Source: Hyphochytrium catenoides (taxonomy: Eukaryota > Sar > Hyphochytriomycetes > Hyphochytriales > Hyphochytriaceae). Taken from it: a stretch of 64,000 nucleotides of DNA. The notes beneath the pieces are model-generated. The model was not told the DNA's origin. It saw only the letters and a program-made list of their open reading frames with translations, and did no database searches. The stretch is taken from the NCBI GenBank assembly GCA_900088475.1, contig FLMG01002348.1, positions 40,768 to 104,767 on the forward strand, given 5' to 3'. The first letter of the stretch is position 1. The number at the start of each line of letters is the position of its first letter. Of this stretch, positions 45,248 to 57,000 are shown in pieces. Made by a program: the position numbers and the translations under genes.

Positions 45248-48200
45248 ATGGGCGCTCTCTTCTGCTGTCTGGACTGCTGTCGCTGGGGCAATGATTATCC
45301 CTCTCGAGCGGACAGATCAAGGGCCAGGAACAGCTCGGAGGATCTAAAGGAGGTTATCAAGGAGGGAGTCTTAACTAAGGTTGGGGACTATTACAGGTGA
45401 GAGGCAGCAGAGATCCTTGGCTCTAAGACCAAAGGCGATCCAGGGCTCTTTCCTTAGGCCGTCTCCCTTGGGCTCCTTCTACTCTTTCACGGCTCCTGGC
45501 CTGTGCCTTTGTTCTCTCTCAGTAACTTCTCTGGATGATCTGGCGGTCTGCAATGTCTCACCTTAGGCTCTGGTTGAATAGGAAACGTCACTTCGTGCTC
45601 GTCCCAGGGCAGCTGCGATATTATGAGTACAAAGTAGATCTGGGAATGCCGCTGCCTAAGCAGGAGATTCCTGGAGTCAAGCATGTCATCTCTTATCCGA
45701 AGGTAAGGCTAATTTGTGGCTACAAAGCCTTTATGCCTACTGTGCGCAGCAACTGTGGCCAGTAGGCCTTGTCCTTATCCTAGCGCCTTCTCCCTTTCTG
45801 TCAGTAAGCCCTGACACAGCTTCTGCCTCTCTCCTTGCGTCCGCACCAAAAGTCACCTGGCGCTATGGCTCTTACTTCAGTGACTCCTCCTATCTCCAGC
45901 ACCCCTCGAGGGGTGATGTTGCTCAGCCCGGACGAGCGTACGTCAGGTTAGGACAATGTTCCTTCTCTATTGGTGGCGCTCACTACGTTCGACTCTCATG
46001 TGCTCTCCTTCTCTCTCTCTTTCCTGGCTGATAGGAGCTCCTTTCGAGTGGTTTGTTCGACCCAGTTTGACGTCAAGCAATCTCTTTTACCTCAGCGGTA
46101 TCGCCCCTGATGGACAACGCGTTACGTGGACTCTGCAAGGTAGATAATTACTCTGCTCTCCTCTCGTACGGGCGGACAGATGGGGTTCGAAACAGCCACG
46201 CACAAATAGTGGATTGGTCCTGTCCTCTGAGGCTATCTTGCTTCATAACAAGATCAGAACGGAACCTCCGTTTGCAGCTGATGGCATGGCGCGGCAGCGC
46301 AGGTCGACAGCGGGAAGGGAGAGAAAGACTGAAAAGGGGTAAAAGGAGTGGGATGCAAAAAAGAGTCGATCTGCATAAGACCGCTCTGAGTAGGTTCCGA
46401 ACGAAGCAACGCCTTGACAGAGGGAGTTGAGGCAGTATAGGAGAGTTAGTTTCTGTAAGAATCAGGGAACAAGGGGACTAAAATACTCTCCATGGTTCAA
46501 TGGGCGTTGGGCTTCATCCCTGCAGCCGCAACAGCCAAGGACCGGGAGAGCTGGATCTTGAAGCTTCGAATTGCGGCACGTCCAGCTTGGGCGCGGAATC
46601 TTCCATACTGTCAGATCTGCAAGTCTAAGTTCACGTGTTTTCGAAGGCGGCATCACTGCAGGTATGCAATTTAGGTGTGCCGAGAGAGAGAAGAATGATG
46701 GAGAACAGAGAGATGGATAGGAGAATGGTAGATCTTAGTCTTCAACTTTGCAGGAACTGCGGTACTCTTATATGCCAAGATTGCATCTCATGCTATGAAA
46801 AGATCGTGGTGCTAGGCTTTGGATCTCCGGTAGGGCGGAGGGTCATGCGTCTCTCTTATAACTATTCTCCACTCGCACCGTGTCTCTTTCAAATCCTCTC
46901 CATGTCTTTTTCCATGAGCCGCTTCTTTCTTTCGGCTTGTCGACGCTAAGATGGTCTTAGCCTGTCATGGGGCCTGCTTGTCCTAAAATCATCTCGCTCG
47001 ACTGGTGCATGGGCCGGTTATCCTAGCTCTGACCTAGCTTCCAGTGTGTCATGCTTTGGTTATGGCAAATATCAAATGTCCTCACCTGTCTTCTTTCTTT
47101 ATTAAAAGGTACCCATATGCCGAGACTGTCGTCCTCGCAAGGAGGGGATAGAAGTCGGCTCCAGGGTCTCTGTCTATGGAAAGCATACCGGCTATGTTAT
47201 GTATGCAGGGGTACCGCCTCCTGGAACCCGAAGAAGGCAAGCAATCCTTATAGAGTGAAGAAGAAATCGGTGCATCGCACCTTTTGAGCCTTTCTTTTCT
47301 TATTGGAAGGCATTCAGCGTATCCGGCACTTCATACCAGACGAGAAGACACCTTGCTTCTTTTTGCCTCCTGCTCTACATCACTTACGCTCCGAGGAATG
47401 CTTTAGTCGTCGGGCCCTTCGCGGTCCTACTTAACTGTTGGTCTTCAGTCATGCTCCTCCGTTTACTTTCCTTCTCCTTCTCAGCTGAAGCCTTTTGACA
47501 GACTACTTTCCTTCTCCTTCTCAGCTAAAGCCTTTTGAGAGACTAACATTTTTTCTATCCCGTCTGTCAAAAGGGCTCAGGAAGTTTACGGCGTAAGGCT
47601 GGACAAGAGTCTAGGAGACAATGATGGCTCTCCCTTCTTTTCTTGTGCGTTGGGCCATGGCCTCTATGTCCCGAAGGTTCATGTCTCCCGCTTTTCAGAA
47701 CAGCTTGTCGCAGCTACTAGAATTAAGGTATGTGTCGCTTCGTTATAAAGGCTTGCCTTATCCTCATCTCACCCTTGTGGCTATTCCTGCATGACTTTAT
47801 AGTGTCAGGTCAGACGATATCTAGCAACGCGTCGTGTAAATGCTATCCGGGACAGGCGTGTTTGGAATGCTCTGGACACCCGTCGCGAGGACAAGGCGAT
47901 CGCTAGAGGTTAGAAGGACAGGAAACTTGTCTTACACTCCAGTACCGCTTCCTTTAGGAAGTCAGGGCTATATTTCACTTGTGGTTCTCTTAAACTCTCT
48001 TTCCTTGTATGGCCTTCATTTCCTTTTCGTCGTCGCTGCAGAAACAACAAACAGAGGATGGCTTCTCGTGGGAGAACCTTGCTTACATATTGCTACTCTT
48101 ACTCTCGGCTCAAACAATAGATTTACCGCATCATTCACACCAAGCGCTGGCCAGACAACCTTCTGGCTCAAACCTGGATTGGGCCGCGGTGAGTTACTCC

Positions 48201-51200
48201 TTCTTCAAGGCGCGTTAGGCATTGCAGTGTCAAGATTTAGCTTCATCCTTCGCGTCGATGGTAACTGGAGGCTTCTCCTCTATTATCCTAGTACGGGGCT
48301 AGTATGTTCTACAGCGCTATTCGTGATGTCAAAGTTCTTCCTTCTGCACCTTATGGATCGCTGTCTCGTTCCGCATGCATACTTCTTTCCGAACCTAAGC
48401 GGGAGGCGGACCGGCAACTGCAATACCTCCGTGAGCCCATAGATTTCTCAGATTACCACGGGTCGCCAATTGAATTTCCTTTAACTGTGGAGTCCGTCTA
48501 CGCCATGATAGAACAGTTTCGAAGGGGAATCTGGCTGCATCGGTAAGAGGGTGTCTTGTGCCTCGAATGTCTCAGGGTCCTCGTATAGGAATCTGAAGGA
48601 AAGGTTTCTTCCTAAGAAGAGAAAGAGGTGCTAAAAATTCTGCTCTAATTGCGACCCACTCCCTTCTCCTCCTTGCGCTGTCAGGAACTACGTTTATAGG
48701 ATCTGCTGTTTGGCCAAAGACATCTTTGACCGAGAACCTACACTTCTGCATCTGGAGATACCTCCTGACTCGAAGCTGACGATTTTGGGCGATATTCATG
48801 GGCAACTCGGCGACCTTCTCACTATCTTCACCCTTAACGGTAAATGCACTCCGTTATACTCTGCCTTTTGCCGGGAGTAGCAGTTCACGTAGGATGAACT
48901 CTTTCTTTAATCTATTGCTATCATCTGTCAGTTCAGGGCCTGCTAGGGCTGCTTATGCCTTCTCCGTGTGCATCATTCCGCTCCCCTTCTCTTTGCACTT
49001 TGGCCACGTGGGCGTCAATCCTTCTTCTCGTCTCTTCTGATGCCGCACTTATTTGCTCTTCCCAGTAGCTGTCAAACAAGTCTAATGAAGCTTCTTCAAT
49101 CTTCTTGGCTAGTGGTCCCAGAGGTCTGACTCACGACAACATTTGTTAGGGTTGCCCTCTCCTTCGAATCCATATTTATTCAATGGGGATTACGTAGACC
49201 GTGGTTTTCACGGCGTTGAGGTCCTAATGGTGATCTTCGCTTTCAAGATACTCTATCCTGCGCACGTCTGGGTTCATAGGGGTAACCACGAGTGCCGATG
49301 TAAGACATGATACATCTCCCATTACTTTTTACGCCTATCTCAAGCAGTCGGCTTCTCCGTGCTATGTTATGTTTCGGCTGCCAACGGCATCTGTGGTGCT
49401 GACTCACTAGGTTTTCAGCGCTGAGGCAGACTGTGTCCTCCCTAGTCTCCCTTCCTGTTCTTTGAGGATACAATACTCTCTCACTTTCTCGTTGTCATAT
49501 CTGCCCCCCGCTGAGCCCTTCTCCTACCTTCAGTCCCTTATCAATCTTCTTCTGTCGTGACATAATGATCTTTCCCTCGTATCAGCGGTCAACTTTATGA
49601 TGGGTTTTGCCGAGGAGCTGGTACGAAAGTACGGCGAGAGACACTATACTGTAAGGGGATTAGAAGGAGGAGAGCTGCGTAGTCCTTCTCCGACCCCTTC
49701 GGCGTCTGCTCCTCATGACCTCTTCGAGCTATTTGAGAGTGTGTTTGACAGGCTGCCACTGTGCTCTCTGGTCAAGGGAAAGGTCCTCGTGGTGAGCTAA
49801 CCTTTCCTCTGATTTGGATTCTCTTGTGCATATGCTGCCGGCATCGTTTGCCACATTCATGCAGAGATTTATCTTACTGCCTTCCTATTCGAACCATGTC
49901 ATCGCCAGTTCTTGCTCTAGCGGTAGCTGATCTATCCGATATGTTTGCCCACTAACTGTTGATCTTCCCGTCTGGGTGATGCGATGCGTCGTCATACCAC
50001 TAGTTTCGCTGTTTGTTTCCCCCGGCGATCGTTCCCTGTCCTCTTTACATGACCAGCTTTCCAATTGCTTCTTTGTTTTTGCTAGTGCCACGGCGGACTG
50101 TTCTCGAAGGATGGCGTGACTTTGAGCCATATCTCTTCCATTAGACGGAAAAGAGAGGTCCCCCACAGTCCTAACCGCTTTGAAGAGGCCATCTTTGAGG
50201 ATCTGCTGTGGTCTGATCCGAAGATTCTGCAAGGGTACGGAAGCCACTCGTTCTACTAGCCTTATAAAGTAGCATTGGTATCTACTCTTCCCTCATCCTT
50301 CTTCCAAGTTGCTCTGAAGGACATCGATAGAGGTTGGTCGAGTAGTCCTTATATCAGTCCAGTCATCTGTGCCTCCGTCCGTTCTGTCCTGCCGTCTCCT
50401 GTTAGGACGCGCCCTTCCACGCGAGGTGCCGGAGTAGAGTTTGGAGAGGACGTCACGGCTGATTTCCTTAAGCGGAACGGGCTGGAGTTGATTATCCGCT
50501 CTCACGAATGTGTAGATAATGGCTGGGAAGTGATCCATGGAGGCAGGGTCATCACTCTCTTTTCCGCTTCCCTGTACTGCGGCGTCCAAGTAAGTCGGAT
50601 GAATGCGAGGGGAGAGGATTTAGACTCTTGAAAGAGAAGGCTGGGCAGCCTGTTACTTAGCACTTCGATATAGATCCTTTGGCATCTCTATGCTGCCATG
50701 ACAGGTTCTTTTTGTCTTTCAAACAATTACTTCGAAGTTCCATCTGCCTCCTCAAGTTCATGTCTATACAAAAACGACTCGGAGGGCGTTGAACCTTGGT
50801 CGTTCTGCAATCTAGGCCTTCTTCTGCTTGCGGATGGTGGCACTCATACCTCAATCTTACTTTTGCTTGATGGTCAGAACAACAAGGGCGCATACCTGAT
50901 TTTGAACAGTGACCTTCAGCCAGATGCCCACACATTTATCGCTCAGCCCTTACAGCATACGGATGTCAAAGGAGAGACCGCGAGACAAAAAGAGCAAAGA
51001 ATTCAGGGAGAGATAAAGTCAATGCTGAAAGCCCAGCTGTCAGGCGGGATTTACTCTATATACAGGTTAGCCCTCACATTTCTTGAGCCCACTCTTTTGA
51101 AGGTTCTTTGTGAGGATGTCTCGGCGGCGATCTCTCATAGTTGCATGGCTAATCCACCGATTCTACCTCTGCATCTGACCTTCTACCTTTCTTTCGGTTA

Positions 51201-53714
51201 GGCAGCTGAGGCTTGCAGATAAGGAGACATCTGGACTGCTGCCTTGCAACCGTTTCTACGTATCACTCAGTCAGGCCCTTAAACTCGATATCCCTTACAA
51301 GATCTATCTGCGCGACACCGTCAAGGAGGCTGGTGGACTTGTCGATTATAGGAGGTAAGGGTGGTGAAAACGTGAGATGGCCGCAAAAAGCGAAAGACCT
51401 CGACAGTAGATACGGTGAGGTCAATGACGAGCTGGAGGCCTGAATGACGTTCGGGGTTATGGCTACTATGGGTTGGCTCATTATATCTCTCTTCCTTGCC
51501 CGTTCTCTACCTAGATTCTTAGCTACACTAAAGGAAAGTGCCCCAGGGACTCCTCAAGAGCTGGAAAAGGTCCTTGGGCCATCTGCTGTCAAAGATATCG
51601 TTCAGGTGGGAATAGGAAATTGACCGCCTTGTGTCCGTCAACCTTGTTGTGTCCGCCGTCAGCGATGTGATTGGACCCTTTGTCTTTCTCGTTTTTCTTT
51701 GCTAAGTAGTCAGCCTTCTTTGACGTATCTACTGCAACGCGTGGTACCTTCCTTACCTGCATCTCTCCTGTCTCTCTCTCTCCGCTTTATGTTCAGAGTG
51801 TGAAGTCGGCAACAAAAATAGGAGAACGGATCCAAAACTTCGAGGCTAACCTTGCAGAGCGCGAAGGCTGCTTGACAGAGCGACAGGTTGCCTAGAGAAT
51901 TTGTCCTCTACTCATAGCAACATGGAAGCATTAGCACCGCTATTGACTTTGCAAGAGCATTGCACAAAGCAGATCTTGACGGTCTCCCTTTCTTGTCCTA
52001 GATGCTATCTACGTTTGAGGAAGTTGAGAGAAGATTACGCGTTGGAGTGAGCGCTCCGGAAGGAGAAGAGGAGAAAAAGAAAGAGGAAGAAGAGGAAAAG
52101 AAGGCTGTGGAAGGAGAAGGATTTGAGCTAGTAGGGCATGAGACAGGAGGGTTGAGCCCTTCGGCCTCATCTCAGGAAGAGGATGTCGTGTTGGTGACTA
52201 TGGATCCGGCCATGAGGAAGGCAAGCTCTCTATCTTTCTCTTCTCAAGCTCTTCACTATTCCCAAATCTCTTTTAATTTTCCTTAATAGCCAGCCCTCGT
52301 TAGTCCATCGAGCCACGCTTCTGTGAACAGAAGATGCTGTAGCTTACGTTCAGCTGTCTCGTCTCTTGTTCAAAACTTCGTCTTTTAACGGAACAGCTCT
52401 GCCTTCTAGACCCTGCTTAAACCTAGCGCTTACGGGCTCAACGTTATGGCATTGCTTCTTTGCAGCGTCTGCTAGCCTTGGTGGAACACCTTCGGAACAA
52501 GTACGGGAATCTTCACCTGGCCTACGAAATTACCGTCCGCCTGGGAGGACCAGATCGTCTGCGTATTGAGCTACGAGCACTTTCTCCTCCTCTCTCATCT
52601 ACGGAGGAAGACAGACTTCTGCAGCACTTCTTCGGTCCCAGGTCAAAACACTCATTGAACCTTTCTGTTCAAAAGTCTGACTCTTATTCTCCATCTTCCC
52701 CATTCGCCGTCCCACCCCCTCCGTAGTGCGTCTTATGCCCACATATATGGTGATCCTAGCATATGGTGTTCCTACAATTTACTCTCCTCCGAATGTCAAA
52801 AACCTCATGGCAGATTCCTCCTAGCTTCCCGGGACGTTCATTGTTCCTGGCTCTTGCGAGAAAGCTACGTGCTGTCTGATGTATGCCCTCTCTCATCTTG
52901 AATAATCAACTTGCAGACTGAAGTCGCCCCCAAGACGACACGCATTCTTCCAGTTGCTTCAGGAAGGAGAAAAGTCTCTCAACCTTGTTGCAGAGCTGAT
53001 TGAGCTGGTGAGTATGAAGAAAGACTTGGGAGGCATAGCCTCTTTTCCAGGGCTCCATCGGAATTTTTTTTCCGTTGCTCTTCCAATACTTCTCTAATAC
53101 CTTTCGATGGTTCTTTTGCCACGTTTAACAAATAGCCTTCTGTCTCGAATGACCAGGTACCCGCGTTGCCAGCTCTCTCGTTGGTCTTTGCCGCCAAGCC
53201 GAGTCATATTGAATCCATCTTTGAGCGATTTGATGTAGAACAAAGCGGAAGGTCTGCCCTAAGCTCCGCCTGGGGCTATCTATGTTCCATGTTACTATCT
53301 CTCAGCCTTACCCGCAGCGATTGACCGTGACTGCCAGAAGTCTGTTCTGTCGGTACCGCTCCTGTTGACTAACGCTGTTTCAGTTGAGGCCTAACTCTCT
53401 TTCCATTTGTCGGGCAGCATCTCTCTGGAACAGTACTTATGTGCCATGATGATTATCGGGCAGCATCTGGATGAGCCTTTGGAGGCACAAGAGGTCGAGG
53501 TAGGGTGAAAGAGGGGAAGCAAAGCTTTCGATGAGAGACTGAAGGGAGCAACATCAGAGGCAGGCGGATGTCACCAATAAAGACTTTCTTTATGCTCTAA
53601 GACCATTATCCGTACATGCAGGCAATCTTGTTCTTACTGGACAATCTGGAGGAGGACCGGATCAATTACTACGAGCTCATTGTCAAGGTGATGCGGGTTA
53701 CAGAGGCAAGGTGA
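45248..53714 (+). CDS. PH-FYVE-CAP-Gly-IQ-PPEF-type protein phosphatase
   Basis: Predicted Ser/Thr phosphatase with lipid- and microtubule-binding modules. First exons: 45248-45396, 45567-45702, 45853-45946, 46035-46139, 46526-46661, 46754-46829, 47109-47254, 47574-47727, 47803-47908, all in phase. The start [11 protein letters not shown] could be myristoylated and palmitoylated. Domains in order: PH ([20 protein letters not shown] to RVTWTLQ); FYVE finger ([26 protein letters not shown]); CAP-Gly ([35 protein letters not shown]); IQ motif ([14 protein letters not shown]). The PPEF core follows: [16 protein letters not shown], metal motifs GDIHGQ, GDYVDRG, RGNHEC, HGGL and RSHE, then [11 protein letters not shown] and NNKGAYLIL. 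The C-terminal extension has an acidic Lys/Glu run, [14 protein letters not shown], and degenerate EF hands ([14 protein letters not shown]). PPEF enzymes normally begin at the IQ motif. CAP-Gly end and IQ share exon 47574-47727, which argues for one gene. The exon at about 48043-48190 is uncertain. Confidence 0.8.
47464..47543. repeat. 40-bp tandem duplication carrying an acceptor-like site
   Basis: TACTTTCCTTCTCCTTCTCAG and the bases following it occur at 47464-47503 and again at 47504-47543, with two substitutions. Each copy ends a pyrimidine tract with CAG. Both lie in the intron before the CAP-Gly exon 47574-47727, just upstream of the acceptor I inferred (CAAAAG at 47573). Confidence 0.9.
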
Positions 53715-54075
53715 ACACTCTCTCCTCGGCATTCACTGTTCCTTCACTTCGAAGAATGGAGATGGAGGACTTCCAGAATTCAGAAGGACATTCTGGATAA
53801 GATGTCTCTTTATTGACTAGTTCGGTTGCTGCACGTGGGTGTCAAAAGCTTTCTGTCGCTTACACTCTTTATTTCTCAGCGGAAAATTGTTCGTCTTCCT
53901 CTCTGCTTTCCTCTTCCCGTCCCCTGTCTGTTTGTGCGGTTGCCTGTATCAACCCGCCTGCCTTGCCGCTTGCCGCATTAGTTAGGATTGCAGCTAAAAG
54001 CCTTATATCTACTTCGAAAACCTCAGACAAGAACCCTGTCCTTAGCTTACTGATAGTTCCGGAGGGAAGAGTAAG
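53715..54075. other. Shared 3' region of two convergent genes
   Basis: Only 361 bases separate the phosphatase stop (53714) from the flippase stop (54076). It must hold both 3' untranslated regions and polyadenylation sites. An open plus-strand frame at 53813-54079 is Ser/Ala-rich with no recognised motif and is not accepted. Confidence 0.5.
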
Positions 54076-57000
54076 TTAGAGAGTCTCCAAGGACTTGGTG
54101 GGGCCTAGACCGTCAGTGATGGCACTCTCCGCGGAGGCATTGAGGGTCGACTCTTTTCTCTGCTGGGCATGAGTGTTCGCCGACACCTGGCTCTTGAATA
54201 GCTTCCTGAGCTTTCGGGCCGAGAAAGAGTTCTGCACCATGGCGCTCTCTGCCTCAGTCGTATCCTACATATTGAGGAGAAAGGAAAAGATAGTTGCGGT
54301 GAGAGTATGAAGAGAAGGAGAGTGAGCATAAATACATTGAAAGTGGGAGGTAAAGAATAGAAAGAGAAGGGAAGAGAAGGGGCTCCGCCAGAAAGCGACG
54401 GGGATAGACGAGATGTCTGTTCCCGAAGAAGACAAAGTGGATGTGGCGAAACACAGAGCCTAAGGGTTGCCAGCAAAGGAAGGTGGGTGAACCACCTTCC
54501 TCCATGCCTAAAAGCAGTCATCTTGTTTACGACTCGGTAAACTAGGTCGCCCTTACCTGGTCATTGGAGAAGGCAAAACCTGTTCTCCGGAACTTGGAGC
54601 CCACTGCGAGAGGAGAGGCCAAGCTAATGAACTTCTTCTTTTTCTTCTTTTTCTTTGCCTTATCTGTTACCCCAGCAGGTACAAGAGAGACACAAGAGGG
54701 AGAGAAGAACTAAGTAGTTAGCGCGTGCTCCGTCGTGTTTAGCCCAGCTGGGAAGTCCTTACCATCTCCTGCCCCAGGAGCCATGGGAGAGTCCACGCTG
54801 CCAACATTCTTATCCACAACGATTGCGACCTTACCATCGGAAACTGCCGCAAGCGATGACGAGATAGGAGAGACCGCTGCAAGAGAGGAAGAGGCAGTCG
54901 AAGGCGCCTCTGCTGTCAGATAAGCGCCAAGATCTTCTTCAGGCAGGCCCAGAATCTCCGCCTCTCTTGCGATATCGTTGAAGTGGGGCCTGATCGAAAG
55001 AATCAAGGAAAATGAAGGAGGAGTGAGAACTAATCAGCGTTGAAGAAGCAAACGGACCAACACCAACGAAGGAGAGAAGGGAGGGATTATAGACCTTATC
55101 ATCAATTTCCAGCCTCTCCTAGCAAAATCAACTCCAATGGTCAAGAAGAGGACAAGCCCAAGGCAGCACCAGAAGATTTTGTCCTCGAGTAGTTCCTAAG
55201 AAAGTAGCAGTCGATCAATCAACGAAGGGCCAGCGACGAAGGACTAAAGCAGCGATGCCTGCAGTATCAGAATGAAAGACAGGTCGAAAGGTTGCAGCTT
55301 TGAAGTCATAAAGCTTGAGCAGTCGTGAACATCGCGGCCTTTGCAGAGGGAAACAGAACAAGGGAAAAAGACTGACTAGATCTTTTCTCTTTCTCTCTAG
55401 CTTGAAATGTTTCTCTCTCTCACACATACACGCTATCGGACATACCCTGTTCCTCTTTCGCCACTGCTGTGACTTACCTCGTAGATTCCTAACCAGGATG
55501 CCCCTGCTATCATCTCGTTTCTGTTAAAGTAAACGGCGGAAAAGAAGAAAGAGAAGATAGAGCCCCACAGCGCTATGTGATTGAACCAGTTCCAGGACTG
55601 TTGGCACAAGGCAAGCTTGAGGTTCGAGACCAGGACAACACAGGTCAAGGCCACAGCCCCAAGGACCCAGAGGTGGCTGAGAGGAAAGCGTAGCGAGAGG
55701 AGATAAACGCATTAGAGTTGCAGCCTTTGGTATGGAAACGGTGAGATGCTCGTATAAGCGACGATGAAGGGAAGACAAAGGACGGCTTGATGTCTTCCTA
55801 GGTCATTGATTTATCAATGAAGACCGACAAACACCTCCGACTGAGTGATCGGTGCTAACAAGTGACAGGACATGGGAAGATAGAAAGTGACGTAGGTTAG
55901 ACACTTACGTATCTGACCCATCTGGTCCATGCCTCGCAAAGCTGAGCACAACCACGACGGTGATGATGAGCGACTGGTAGATACCAGCACTCAGCCACAT
56001 CCAGAACTTTGCAGCATTCAGAAGTCTGAAGCAGGGAGCGACGTTAGCTCGTTCGAAGGTAAGGAGGAAGAGATGGGACATACTGGATGAGGAAGATCAT
56101 TCTTAGGAGCACTGCCTGGCCTTACCTTTTCTGGGGTCCTGCCTTGTATAGCTGAGGATGCCTCAAGGAAAAGGCTGCGGACACATCTTGTTCCAGAACT
56201 CCATGAAGAAAGATTGGTAGAGCTACACCAGACAGCAACAAAAGAGAGAGAAAGAGAGAGAGAGAGAGAGACGAACGTGGGGAGAGCACACGAGACTTAG
56301 CAAGCGCAATAGCTGGAAAGCCCTACTCCAATAGTTTGATACAGCTCCGTTGGACGCTCAGACGAGAGATAAGACAGGGCTACATATCAAGGAGAAGAAG
56401 CTTAAAATGCAGGGCAAGTTTTAGAGGGTTTAGCGCGGGGCTTTGAAACGCATCGCTTCCCTCGAGCAACCATGCATGTGCCTCGATCTCTTTCTTTTTC
56501 TCTCTCTGTACCCACCTGTGTAAAGCACGTTAAAGGCCTGCAGACCCATTTCAAGGTAGAACTTCTGGCCCGAGAAGCCTTGGAACCAGGAGTACCAGTA
56601 CTGAGTCATTTCAAGCATGATGCACTGCTCACGAGAAATGATAGACCACGAGTGATATTGGGAGGACAAAAGGGCCACAGGTGGTTAGAGAACCTTGCTG
56701 ACGTCGGTTTGTGGCCACGAAGCAAGCAGAAGACAGTTTGAGGCGGAAGGTTGCCTAAGATGTAGGGAAAGTAGAGAAAAGAGAAGGAAGAGCTGGCAGG
56801 TCATCTTGCGCTGTGCCTGTATCCCTCGCTATGCCTCCTTTCAGATCATCCACTGGCTAACTTTGTATTCCCTGACAGGTCCCTTGATTCCGTTCTCTCT
56901 CTTTCCGTTCACTCTCTCCATGTTCGTTCCGCTCGATCGTAGTTTGATCGTACCTTATAGAACATGTAGGGGACCAGTCTGCTCATTCTTAGGTAGTTCC

